From positions 1 to 26,656 of the forward strand of contig CAYJDW010000032.1 of assembly GCA_964368985.1 (NCBI GenBank): a stretch of 26,656 bases of DNA. Reading direction: 5' to 3'. Positions 7,682-15,813 of this stretch are shown here, piece after piece. The stretch is from G023898405 sp964368985. Its GTDB lineage: Bacteria > Myxococcota > UBA727 > JABDBI01. The position numbers and the translations under genes were made by a program. The notes beneath the pieces are model-generated. The model was not told the origin of the DNA. It did no database searches and saw nothing but the letters and a program-made list of their open reading frames with translations. Positions within the stretch are counted from its first letter, which is position 1. Each line of letters opens with the position of its first letter.

Positions 7682-7782
7682 GCCCGCTTGCGGGAGAGGG
7701 CGGAAAGACCCTAGAATTTTTTCGATACACTCACATTTATGAGTCTCCACCCTCTCCCTAGCCTGGCGAGGAGTTGTTGAGC
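7682..7782. repeat. Palindromic intergenic repeat, copy 1 (shortened)
   Basis: Shares with 11395-11532, in the same orientation, the left block GCCCGCTTGCGGGAGAGGG and the right block TCTCCACCCTCTCCCTAGCC, followed by GCGAGGAGTTGTTG. Its left arm lacks about 13 bases present in copy 2, so the hairpin is imperfect here. It begins right after the stop codon of the cysteine-rich lipoprotein gene and may act as its terminator. The two copies bracket the MFS exporter and M2 peptidase genes. Confidence 0.75.
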
Positions 7783-7820
7783 TAAGACGGCCCGCAGTTA
7801 TGTAACAACGCCCTTTATTC

Positions 7821-7846
7821 GTCAGGGCGAGCGTAGCGTGGCCATT
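7821..7846. repeat. Fragment of the GCGAGCGTAGCGTGGC repeat family
   Basis: GCGAGCGTAGCGTGGC (7827-7842) is identical to the core of the perfect palindrome at 26581-26656. A looser relative, GTCAGGCGAGCGAAGAGCGGCC, occurs near 16990-17011. It is probably a degenerate copy. The rest of 7783-7937 shows no gene that I can support. Confidence 0.4.
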
Positions 7847-7937
7847 GCTTATGTTTCTTTCGTCGATGAACCAGCCAAACACGTGGCCTGGCAACTATAA
7901 ATAAAAGAATAATCCGCATGCCAGCCCCAAAGCTAAG

Positions 7938-7950
7938 AAGGAGGCTCCTT
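7938..7950 (+). promoter_or_regulatory. Strong ribosome binding site that sets the MFS start
   Basis: AAGGAGG (7938-7944), six bases before ATG 7951, decides the start over an in-frame ATG at 7918. The site sits in the palindrome AAGGAG-G-CTCCTT, so the Shine-Dalgarno could be partly hidden by pairing; the one-base centre makes a real hairpin doubtful. Confidence 0.6.
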
Positions 7951-9513
7951 ATGGCGCAAAATGCCACGACCCATGTACCGGACGGGGCGAAGGTGCTGAC
8001 TCATGCGCAGGTTCTCATTGTTATGAGTGGCCTCATGCTTGGCATGTTGCTTGCAGCTCTCGACCAGACCATTGTTTCAACTGCGCTTCCTACCATCGTG
8101 GGCCAGCTTGGTGGGCTTAATCATTTGTCCTGGGTCGTAACGGCGTATTTGCTGACGAGCACCGTATCTCTTCCTCTTTATGGCAAGATGGGTGATCTTT
8201 ATGGCCGAAAAGCCATTTTTCAATTTGCCATCATAAGCTTCGTTGTCGGCTCTCTCTTGTGCGGTTTGGCCCACACCATGGGGCAGCTCATCGGTTTTCG
8301 CGCAATCCAGGGTCTCGGTGGTGGGGGGCTCATCGTGGTGGCACAAGCCATCATCGGCGACATCGTGCCGCCTCGAAAGCGTGGGCGTTATCAGGGCTAT
8401 ATCGGCGGCGTCTTTGCTTTAGCGAGCATAAGCGGCCCTCTTTTAGGAGGCTTCTTTATCGATCACGCTTCCTGGCGCTGGATTTTCTACATCAATCTCC
8501 CGCTTGGTATTCTTGCTTTTATTGTCACCAGTTCAGTCTTAAAGCTTCCTTTTCACCGCGTCCAGCATCGTATTGATTATCTTGGTTCGCTCCTTTTAAT
8601 AGCCTTGGTAAGTTGCATTCTGCTTGTCACGGTTTGGGGAGGTTCCCAATATGCTTGGACCTCGCCGGAAATTCTCGGAATGATCGTGGCTGCTGCAGTT
8701 TTATTTGCAGCTTTTCTGAAACAGGAGCAACGAGCAAAAGAACCAATCGTTCCTTTGCGTCTTTTTCGTAACGATATTTTTCGCGTATCGAGCCTGGCGA
8801 GTTTTATCTTTGGAATGGCTATGTTTGGCGTAATAATCTTTCTGCCCTTATACATGCAGATTGTTAAAGGTGCCTCAGCCACGAGCTCCGGCCTATTATT
8901 GATGCCGCTGATGTTCGGCATGGTTTCAGCGAGCATCACTTCGGGCCAGCTCATTTCGCGAACTGGGCGCTATCGAATATTTCCCCTGCTCGGGGCATGT
9001 CTTCTTGCTTTCGGATTATTTCTGCTCTCACGTATCGACGAGGAAAGCTCGATGATTGCTGTCTCATTGTTCATGTTATTGGCAGGGCTTGGCATGGGTT
9101 TTGCTATGCAGGTTTTGGTGACTTCCGCTCAAAATGCAGTGGCCCACCGCGATTTAGGCGTCGCCACTTCCGCTACCAATTTTTTCCGGTCATTGGGCGC
9201 ATCCTTGGGGACGGCATTGTTTGGCTCCGTCTTAAATAGCCAGCTGGATTATCATTTGCCCCGCTTTGTCGACCAAGAACGTTTAAGTGGCCTCGCTAAA
9301 AACGGCGGCAATATTCTCTCCCGCAGCCCTGAGCAAATGCGCCTCCTGCCGCCTGACATTCACGAGGGGCTTATCCAGGCCTTCGTTCATTCCCTCGATA
9401 CGGTTTTCCTGGTGGCAGTCCCCATCGCTCTATTGGCTTTGATTGTCGTCTGTTTTTTGCGCGAGATTCCCTTGCGTGAACACGTGGGAGATCACGTTGA
9501 ACCGCCGCTATAA
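7951..9513 (+). CDS. DHA2-family (EmrB/QacA-type) MFS multidrug exporter
   Basis: A 520-residue inner-membrane protein with the 14-segment layout of drug:H+ antiporter family 2. Family signatures are visible: motif D1 as LDQTIVSTALP near residue 37, motif A as GKMGDLYGRKA in the loop after segment 2, and motif C as GPLLGGFFID after segment 5. Such proteins expel lipophilic drugs, detergents or bile-type compounds using the proton gradient. The usual EmrA-type partner is not encoded nearby, so it may work alone. The start at 7951 follows a very good ribosome site. The gene is followed after 22 bp by the M2 peptidase gene, probably co-transcribed. Substrate cannot be predicted. Confidence 0.92.
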   Translation: MAQNATTHVPDGAKVLTHAQVLIVMSGLMLGMLLAALDQTIVSTALPTIVGQLGGLNHLSWVVTAYLLTSTVSLPLYGKMGDLYGRKAIFQFAIISFVVGSLLCGLAHTMGQLIGFRAIQGLGGGGLIVVAQAIIGDIVPPRKRGRYQGYIGGVFALASISGPLLGGFFIDHASWRWIFYINLPLGILAFIVTSSVLKLPFHRVQHRIDYLGSLLLIALVSCILLVTVWGGSQYAWTSPEILGMIVAAAVLFAAFLKQEQRAKEPIVPLRLFRNDIFRVSSLASFIFGMAMFGVIIFLPLYMQIVKGASATSSGLLLMPLMFGMVSASITSGQLISRTGRYRIFPLLGACLLAFGLFLLSRIDEESSMIAVSLFMLLAGLGMGFAMQVLVTSAQNAVAHRDLGVATSATNFFRSLGASLGTALFGSVLNSQLDYHLPRFVDQERLSGLAKNGGNILSRSPEQMRLLPPDIHEGLIQAFVHSLDTVFLVAVPIALLALIVVCFLREIPLREHVGDHVEPPL

Positions 9514-9535
9514 TTTAAGCTTTAGGAGCCCCAAC

Positions 9536-11353
9536 TTGAATTTCTCTCCCAGATGGCTTTTAACCGCCGTCGTGCTCCTTAGTATGGCGTGCACCAAAAA
9601 AATCCCCTTGGCTGGGGAGAGCCCTCCCACTATTGCCTTAGCCAAGCAATTTATTGGTCGTGTCGAGGGCGATTTACGCAAGCTCTGGCCAGCGCGTGAG
9701 CAGGCATCCTGGGTAAATCAAAACTTTATTACTGACGATACCGAGGCTATTGCCGCACGAGCTGAAGAAGCGACGGCAGAATATATCACCCGCGCGATCC
9801 ACGATGCGAAGCCTTTTTATAACCTGGCGCTTCCCCCTGAGCTCTCTCGGCAACTTCAGCTTCTTCGGACCTCGCAACTAATTCCCGCTCCCGCCAACGC
9901 CGAAGACAGGCACGAATTAGCCGCGCTGCAGAGTTCGATGACAAGCATTTATGGCAAGGGAAAATATTGTTCAAAGCAAAAAAAATGCCAAAATATCGAC
10001 GAACTTTCTCAAATACTTCGCAACAGCCGTAACTATGACGAGTTAGTTGAGGCATGGAGCGGCTGGCACAGCATTGCGCCTCCACTACGTGAAAAATATG
10101 CCCGCTATGTTGAACTGGCCAATAGGGGAGCAAAAGAAATTGGATTTGCCGACGTGGGCTCTCTTTGGCGCTCAACTTATGATCTTAAACCTGAAGAATT
10201 TGAAGCCGATATCGAGAGATTGTGGACCGAAGTAAAACCCATTTACCAACTACTTCATTGCTATGTTCGTTCTCGTCTTCAAAGCCATTATACAAAGGCC
10301 AAAATTGCCGACGGCGCCCCCATTCCAGCCCATTTACTCGGCAATATGTGGGCACAAGATTGGCAAAATATTTATGACCTCATCGAACCTTATAAAGGCG
10401 AGCCAGGCCTCGACATTAATAAAAGTCTGAAAGCAAAAAAATACGATGAAATCCAGCTGGTCCAGCTGGGAGAGCGTTTTTTTAGCTCGCTGGGCTTCGA
10501 TGCCTTGCCCAAAAGTTTTTGGCAAAACTCACTCTTTAAGCGGCCACGAGATCGAGAAGTTTTATGTCATGCCAGCGCTTTTGATGTGAATTGGAACAAT
10601 GATCTGCGCATTAAGATATGCATTGAGCCTAACGAAGAAAACCTGATGATTATTCATCATGAGCTTGGGCATCTTTATTATTTTCATCAATATTATAAAT
10701 TACCGATGCTCTTTCAAAATAGCGCCAACGATGGTTTTCATGAAGGAATTGGTGATGCAATAGCGCTTTCTTTGACTCCTCAATATTATAAAAATATTGG
10801 CCTGCTCGACTCGGTTTCTAACAATAAAAAAACAGAAATTAATCAACAAATGAAAATGGCGCTAGATAAAATAGCCTTTTTACCCTTTGGTCTGCTCATT
10901 GACAAATGGCGCTGGGATGTCTTTTCCGGCAAAATTACCAAGCAAAATTATAATCAGGCGTGGTGGAATTTGCGTACCAAATATCAAGGGCTAAGTGCCC
11001 CGACGCTTCGAAGCGAAAAGGATTTTGATCCTGGGGCCAAATTCCATGTGCCGGGCAGTACGCCCTATATGCGCTATTTTTTGGCCCGCATTTACCAATT
11101 TCAATTTCACCGCGCCTTATGTAAAAGCGCCGGTTACACGGGGCCGCTTCATAGTTGTTCGATTTATGGCAACAAGGCCGCGGGGGAAAAATTGCGTGCA
11201 ATGCTTGCCTTAGGCGCAAGTCGCCCCTGGCCTGAAGCGCTTCGAGAGCTGAGCGGGGAAACAACTGCGGATGCCTCCGCCTTGCTTGAGTATTTTGCGC
11301 CTCTTGAGGCGTGGCTGAAGGAGAATACGAGTGGGTTGAGGTGTGGTTGGTAA
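9536..11353 (+). CDS. M2-family peptidyl-dipeptidase A (ACE-like), lipoprotein
   Basis: A 605-residue zinc dipeptidyl carboxypeptidase of family M2. The zinc motif HELGH is at residues 375-379, and the third ligand is Glu403 in FHEGIGD, 24 residues after the second His, exactly as in human ACE. The C-terminal ASALLEYFAPLEAWL is also typical of the family. The reading frame stays open into the MFS gene, but the start chosen is TTG at 9536, seven bases after AGGAG. This gives a short export signal (hydrophobic residues 8-18) ending at Cys19 (SMAC), a fair lipobox. The enzyme should therefore sit at the envelope and trim dipeptides from peptide C-termini. Its place 22 bp after an exporter gene suggests co-transcription, though a functional link is unproven. 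It could feed imported dipeptides to a nutritionally dependent cell. Confidence 0.92.
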   Translation: MNFSPRWLLTAVVLLSMACTKKIPLAGESPPTIALAKQFIGRVEGDLRKLWPAREQASWVNQNFITDDTEAIAARAEEATAEYITRAIHDAKPFYNLALPPELSRQLQLLRTSQLIPAPANAEDRHELAALQSSMTSIYGKGKYCSKQKKCQNIDELSQILRNSRNYDELVEAWSGWHSIAPPLREKYARYVELANRGAKEIGFADVGSLWRSTYDLKPEEFEADIERLWTEVKPIYQLLHCYVRSRLQSHYTKAKIADGAPIPAHLLGNMWAQDWQNIYDLIEPYKGEPGLDINKSLKAKKYDEIQLVQLGERFFSSLGFDALPKSFWQNSLFKRPRDREVLCHASAFDVNWNNDLRIKICIEPNEENLMIIHHELGHLYYFHQYYKLPMLFQNSANDGFHEGIGDAIALSLTPQYYKNIGLLDSVSNNKKTEINQQMKMALDKIAFLPFGLLIDKWRWDVFSGKITKQNYNQAWWNLRTKYQGLSAPTLRSEKDFDPGAKFHVPGSTPYMRYFLARIYQFQFHRALCKSAGYTGPLHSCSIYGNKAAGEKLRAMLALGASRPWPEALRELSGETTADASALLEYFAPLEAWLKENTSGLRCGW

Positions 11354-11394
11354 TATTTTCATATTGCCATATGGCTCCATGAGTACCACGCTCC

Positions 11395-11532
11395 CTCGCC
11401 CGCTTGCGGGAGAGGGCTAGGGAGAGGGTGGAGAAACAATACGCAGAAAATTGTATTCAACAAAATACGTAGGTTCGTGTCTCTCCACCCTCTCCCTAGC
11501 CTCTCCCGCAAGCGCGCGAGGAGTTGTTGTGC
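11395..11532. repeat. Palindromic intergenic repeat, copy 2 (full length)
   Basis: Left arm 11395-11434 and right arm 11482-11520 are near-perfect inverted repeats of about 39 bp with one substitution and one indel, around a 47-bp AT-rich centre. GAGGAGTTGTTG follows, as in copy 1 at 7682-7782. It sits between the convergent ends of the M2 peptidase and ABC ATPase genes and likely forms a bidirectional transcription barrier. The GCGGGAGAGGGCTAGGGAGAGGG type of sequence occurs in intergenic regions of many proteobacterial genomes. Confidence 0.8.
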
Positions 11533-11586
11533 TTATTCGGCTGAATCTATGCTAATAGCGTCGTTGTTCCGGGAAAATGCCTGTGC

Positions 11587-12459
11587 TCAATTCGCCCCAC
11601 GCGTGATAATAAGAAAAACTTCCTCCAACCGATAGCACTGATATTTCTCAATAAGCTCCAATGGCGTGCCGATCTCAACCACGCTGCCATAACTCATAAT
11701 CACGACGTAATCGCATAATCGCTCCACCTCAAACATATTGTGTGACGACAATAATATCGTCGCTTGATATTCTTTGCGATAAGCGAGCAAACGCTCTCGT
11801 ACCCATTCGGCTCGGTCGGGATCCAAGGAGGCGGTGGGCTCGTCAAGGAGCAAAAGCTCAGGTTTGTTGAGGAGTGCTTTGGCCAAAGACACGCGGGTTT
11901 TTTGGCCCGCTGACAGGCTCCCGGTTTGGCGCTTGAGCAGATCGCCGAGGCCGAATTCTTCGACGAGGTGAGCGATGCGGGATTTGAGATCCGAAACATT
12001 GTAGAGACGGCCAAAAACCTTAAGATTTTCCTGCACCGTGAGCTGCGCCGGCATTGCCACATAGGGGCTTTGAAAATTCATTCGCTTCATGACTTTTTGA
12101 CGGGCATGGGCCATGTCATGGCCAAAAATACGCACTGACCCTGAGGTGGGAATCACGAGCCCCATGATCATGGCAATAGTGGTAGTTTTGCCAGCGCCAT
12201 TACCGCCGAGCAGACCAATGGTAAATCCCTTTGACACCATGAAGCTGACATTATTGACGGCGTGAAAGGTCCCATATTTCTTTGTGAGTTTTTCTAAGGA
12301 AATAGCGGGGACAAGCTCCGCTTTGGGCTCGACGGATGCTTGAGGATTGAGGAATGGGGCATGATGTTCAAATGAAAAGGAGTTATTCCAGACCGCCTCG
12401 TCTGCCGGGGGGGCGGAATTTTCAGGCTTTTCATGAACAGATTTTCTTATGAAGTTCAT
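11587..12459 (-). CDS. ABC-2-type transporter ATP-binding protein
   Basis: A 290-residue ATPase with all key motifs: Walker A GGNGAGKT (85-92), Q-loop Gln130, signature LSAGQ (182-186), Walker B LLLLDEP (202-208), D-loop SLDP (211-214) and H-loop His240. The ABC domain starts only near residue 53. The first 50 residues are a polar, Pro/Ala-containing extension not usual in the family; they may contact the permease or the upstream enzyme. The start is ATG at 12459 with GAGGA just upstream, preferred over a GTG nine codons earlier. It follows the permease gene by 29 bp and powers it. The substrate is unknown; the adjoining adenylating enzyme hints at an acyl or aryl product. Confidence 0.92.
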   Translation of the reverse strand: MNFIRKSVHEKPENSAPPADEAVWNNSFSFEHHAPFLNPQASVEPKAELVPAISLEKLTKKYGTFHAVNNVSFMVSKGFTIGLLGGNGAGKTTTIAMIMGLVIPTSGSVRIFGHDMAHARQKVMKRMNFQSPYVAMPAQLTVQENLKVFGRLYNVSDLKSRIAHLVEEFGLGDLLKRQTGSLSAGQKTRVSLAKALLNKPELLLLDEPTASLDPDRAEWVRERLLAYRKEYQATILLSSHNMFEVERLCDYVVIMSYGSVVEIGTPLELIEKYQCYRLEEVFLIITRGAN

Positions 12460-12488
12460 AGTATCCTCGTTCGGTATTGGCTTCACCG

Positions 12489-13286
12489 CTATTCACCCAT
12501 CGAGAGCAAAGAACCTTTGTGACGAGCGCTTTGCACCAGGCCCAAAAATATCCCGAACCCGCAAGTCAAATACACTAGGTTTAATAAGAAACACTGAAGC
12601 ATGAGATCCCCGCGAAAAACTCCGTCGATTAATGCGGCTCTCATGCCTTCAAATACATAAGTTGGAGCAAGCCCCCAGGCCACCGTCTGTAACCACGAGG
12701 GCAAAATGGACACTGGATAATAAACGCATGATACCGGCAGCAAAAGCATCATAACCGACCAAGCAAAGTTTTGTGCGCCGACCCCGTTTCTTAGAATCAG
12801 GCCACAGACCACCAGTCCTACCGCCCAGCTGGTAAGAACCAAATTGGCAAAGAAGGCTACCAGAGCAAAGCCGAGGTGATAAATATTAAAATCGAAAAGC
12901 ACCAAGGCCAACAAGGTGACGGGCGCCATGCCTAAGACGAGGCGGACCAAGCTCATCAACATCAAGGAAGTTGCAAACTCTGCGGGCCGAAGCGGGCTCA
13001 TCATGAGATTTGCGATATTGCGCGACCAGACTTCTTCGAGAAAGGAAAAAGTAAAACCCAATTGCCCACGAAAGAGCACATCCCACAACATGACCGCCGC
13101 GAGAAGGCTTCCAGCCACCTTCGCATGGCTGTATTCGCCGGAAGAAAAATAATAATTGAGCAATCCCCAAACGATCATGTTCATGGTGGGCCAGTAAACC
13201 AGCTCAATCAGCCTGGACCACGACCCACGAAGCAGATACCAATATCGCAGCGTCATTGCGCCCACGCGACCAAGCGAGTCTTTCAT
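12489..13286 (-). CDS. ABC-2-type transporter permease
   Basis: A 265-residue membrane protein with about six hydrophobic segments, matching ABC-2 permeases that usually export lipids, polysaccharides or drugs. The start is ATG at 13286, seven bases after AAGGA; an upstream TTG at 13322 lacks a ribosome site. Residues VYYPVSILPSWLQTVAWGLAP near the C-terminal third resemble the conserved (Y/F)P...LP..L......P region of this family. It lies 38 bp after the adenylating-enzyme gene and 29 bp before the ATPase gene, so the three are likely one operon. A homodimer with two ATPase subunits is the expected assembly. Confidence 0.9.
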   Translation of the reverse strand: MKDSLGRVGAMTLRYWYLLRGSWSRLIELVYWPTMNMIVWGLLNYYFSSGEYSHAKVAGSLLAAVMLWDVLFRGQLGFTFSFLEEVWSRNIANLMMSPLRPAEFATSLMLMSLVRLVLGMAPVTLLALVLFDFNIYHLGFALVAFFANLVLTSWAVGLVVCGLILRNGVGAQNFAWSVMMLLLPVSCVYYPVSILPSWLQTVAWGLAPTYVFEGMRAALIDGVFRGDLMLQCFLLNLVYLTCGFGIFLGLVQSARHKGSLLSMGE

Positions 13287-13324
13287 TGAATAATCCTTTA
13301 GCGAAAAGTTATGCTGAACCAAGT

Positions 13325-14743
13325 CTAGGAAATAGGCACTTCGCAGCGGATTGGCCGTATTTTACCGCTTTGTATCGGAAAGGCAGAAACGACATTGGCA
13401 TTAACTTTCACGGGATGCTCAAGGCACATTGCCAAGAGATCTTCTAAGTGAAAGACCGAATCTTCTAAGCGTGATAGTGAGGCGCTGGGCCCGAGGATAA
13501 ACTTGGCTTCAACCAAATTGGTTTCTTTTTGCACCAGCTCAAATTGTTCCAAATGCAGATCCCGATCAAACATCCAGCGATAAGTCACGTCGAGAAGACT
13601 GCCGGCGGGCACTTTTCGTCCATGGTGGTTGATAAAAGCGTCATTGATGCGTCCATCGATACTGGCCACCTGTGACCAATTAATGCCACAGGAAGTTGGC
13701 TTCGCGGGCTGGGTTAGAAAATCGCCCTGAACATATCTAATAAATGGCATGGCTCGGTTAAGCAAATTAGTGATGACCGCGAGGCCTGATTCACCGGGAG
13801 CTTGTGGTTCTAGACTGTCGGGATGAAGCACGTCGAGATGCACAGAATCCTCGCATACATGATAATGCCCACATGGCATTTCAAGCGCGATACGGGTGGC
13901 TTCCTCTGAAGAATATTCATCGAGCACGGGACAGCCAAGCTGCTTCGACCACATTTTTCGCGAATGAATGGAAGAATATTCGGAATGGGTGACGGCGAGA
14001 TAAAGAGTGGAGGAAAAATCTTTCACATAAGGCATCAAGGCTTCAAGATTCGAGGGATAGCAGGAAAGAATTTGAGGTGCGAGCTCGCGCAAATGTTCAG
14101 CGACGAGGGCAGGGGGGATAATATTCGAGATGAAAGCGGTTGGATAATTTCCTGCCACGGAGTCATACCACCAAGGCACCGTGTACAAGTGGGCCAATAA
14201 GTGCTCAGGCTGATATTTCATAGCACTTTGCATAGCCATCTGCCGGACGCCCTGAATAGTGTCCTCTAAAATAGCGTCGTCATCCACGCGGATCAATAAT
14301 GTCTGGCCCGATGAGCCTGAGGAGCGAGTGGGATAAAGAAGATCTCGGGAAAAGTATGGGTTTAAACAAGCATCAGGAAAAGCAGCTATCAGCTCGGGTT
14401 TGGTGATGACGGGAATTTTTTGGATATCTTCATAGCTCTTTAAGTGGGAAGGGTTAAAGCCTGCCGCTAAATATTTTTCTCGGTAAACCGGTATATCATT
14501 AAAGGCCAATTCAACGAGAGCAAGTATGCTTTGAAACTGCTGAAGTTTTATTTGTTCCGGCGCTAAAGATGGATGCTCCATGCAAGTTTTTAAATAGACC
14601 TGTCCCGCAGTCTTGAAATAATCGGAAGCCTGATTACTGGAGGTGGCAAAGTTAGGACGCGTTCGCTCAGATTCCCAAAATTTGAGATTAGAACGAAGCG
14701 GCATTGGGGGGGGGGCGGCAGAGGAATTCAGTGAGGCTTGCAT
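13325..14743 (-). CDS. PaaK/CapK-like adenylate-forming enzyme (ANL superfamily)
   Basis: A 472-residue member of the ANL superfamily, closest in layout to phenylacetate-CoA ligases and CapK-type proteins. The phosphate-binding loop is TRSSGSSGQT (139-148). YSSEEA (277-282) fits the YGxTE motif, RYVQGDF (336-342) and IDGRIND follow as the GD and GR hinge motifs, and SGKIRP near the C-terminus supplies the candidate catalytic Lys461. Such enzymes activate a carboxylic acid as the acyl-AMP and pass it to CoA or another acceptor. The start is ATG at 14743 with GGAG seven bases upstream; the ORF is open 22 codons further. No acyl carrier or acyltransferase gene is seen beside it. Downstream are an ABC-2 permease and ATPase in the same direction, which suggests that the product is exported or inserted in the envelope. 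Substrate unknown. Confidence 0.82.
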   Translation of the reverse strand: MQASLNSSAAPPPMPLRSNLKFWESERTRPNFATSSNQASDYFKTAGQVYLKTCMEHPSLAPEQIKLQQFQSILALVELAFNDIPVYREKYLAAGFNPSHLKSYEDIQKIPVITKPELIAAFPDACLNPYFSRDLLYPTRSSGSSGQTLLIRVDDDAILEDTIQGVRQMAMQSAMKYQPEHLLAHLYTVPWWYDSVAGNYPTAFISNIIPPALVAEHLRELAPQILSCYPSNLEALMPYVKDFSSTLYLAVTHSEYSSIHSRKMWSKQLGCPVLDEYSSEEATRIALEMPCGHYHVCEDSVHLDVLHPDSLEPQAPGESGLAVITNLLNRAMPFIRYVQGDFLTQPAKPTSCGINWSQVASIDGRINDAFINHHGRKVPAGSLLDVTYRWMFDRDLHLEQFELVQKETNLVEAKFILGPSASLSRLEDSVFHLEDLLAMCLEHPVKVNANVVSAFPIQSGKIRPIRCEVPIS

Positions 14744-14920
14744 GTATACTCTCCAGCTACTTGCGAAGTTTCCTCTTCCTTGGGGAGACTTGGTCGGCAC
14801 TCTATTCATAATAAACCAAAGACATTATTCGATTCGCCACAGATTTTTTTCCTTCACGCGACAAAAAATCATCGCCCTCACTACCATGAGGAGGAGCCTG
14901 CTTAATGTGAGGGATGTCTA

Positions 14921-15742
14921 ATGGGTACTCTTAATCTAGAACTAATATTGGATTCAATAAATAGTGTCACTCTTTCTTTAATAGCTTTAGCTATAATTCA
15001 TGGTCTTTTCGCCATGGCGTTTAAACAACGTGAGAAGACGGAAACTTTGTGCAATATTGGCATTTATTTTGGTTATTTTTTTGTGAAGCACTTTTTGACG
15101 GTAGGCCTTAGCTTTGGCAGTTTAAGTCTGGCTTATAAGTATCGATTATTTGAAATTCCCGCTACTATTTTCAACTTTTTAATATGTATTATTGTTGCGG
15201 ATTTTTTGTATTATTGGAAGCATCGCTTGGAACACCGATCAAGAATATTGTGGGCAGCTCATAGTGTTCACCATAGTTCGACTGAATTTAATCTTTCAAC
15301 CTCATTGCGGTTGCCGTGGCTAACGCCTTTTTATGCGTGGATTGTTTATCTCCCGGTGGCGGCCTTAGGTTTTCCGCCCTTGATGGTTTTAAGTGCTGTT
15401 ACCATTGTGCTTGGCTATCAGTTTTTAATTCATACGCAGCTGATAGGCAGACTTGGTTTGCTTGATCATATTCTTAACACCCCTTCCAACCATCGAGTCC
15501 ATCACGGCAGCAACAAAGAATATCTCGACCGAAACTATGGCGGTATCTTCATATTTTGGGATAAACTTTTTGGAAGCTTTGCCCTTGAGGATAGTCCGGT
15601 GGTTTATGGTCTTACCAAACCCATCAATACCGCCAATCCGGTGCGCGTAAATACTATCGAAGTGGAACATATGATCCATGACATAGGCCAAAGCAAAAAG
15701 CCCAGGGAAGCGTTGAAAATAATATTTAATCCGCCTAGTTAA
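14921..15742 (+). CDS. Sterol desaturase/fatty acid hydroxylase family membrane protein
   Basis: A 273-residue integral membrane protein with the eight-histidine di-iron pattern of the fatty acid hydroxylase superfamily: HRLEH, HSVHHSS, an intervening His (FLIHTQ) and NHRVHHG. Members use O2 and a non-haem di-iron centre to hydroxylate or desaturate lipids, sterols or carotenoids. Four or five hydrophobic segments precede or separate the His boxes. GAGGG seven bases upstream supports ATG 14921. It is divergent from the adenylating-enzyme operon with a 177-bp shared upstream region, and is followed by the YihY gene on the same strand. The specific lipid substrate cannot be told from sequence. 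A role in modifying membrane lipids fits the neighbouring envelope genes, but this is inference. Confidence 0.88.
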   Translation: MGTLNLELILDSINSVTLSLIALAIIHGLFAMAFKQREKTETLCNIGIYFGYFFVKHFLTVGLSFGSLSLAYKYRLFEIPATIFNFLICIIVADFLYYWKHRLEHRSRILWAAHSVHHSSTEFNLSTSLRLPWLTPFYAWIVYLPVAALGFPPLMVLSAVTIVLGYQFLIHTQLIGRLGLLDHILNTPSNHRVHHGSNKEYLDRNYGGIFIFWDKLFGSFALEDSPVVYGLTKPINTANPVRVNTIEVEHMIHDIGQSKKPREALKIIFNPPS

Positions 15743-15813
15743 GTTAGAGTCGTTTGTTGTCATTGGATTTAAAATATATATCAACCTATCGAAAGTTTAG
15801 CGAGTGGCAAAAA

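Noticed and set aside
7677..7686. A plus-strand TTAGGCCC at the end of the cysteine-rich lipoprotein gene as another copy of the promoter motif
   Set aside because: No -35 box at the right offset; it is formed by the stop codon and the start of the palindromic repeat.
7643..7894. 83-codon minus-strand ORF in the 7.7-7.9 kb gap
   Set aside because: It runs through the palindromic repeat and a repeat fragment; no ribosome site and no coding character.
14643..14921. 92-codon plus-strand ORF ending at the desaturase start
   Set aside because: Most of it lies antisense to the adenylating-enzyme gene, with no family features; only its stop touches the next gene.
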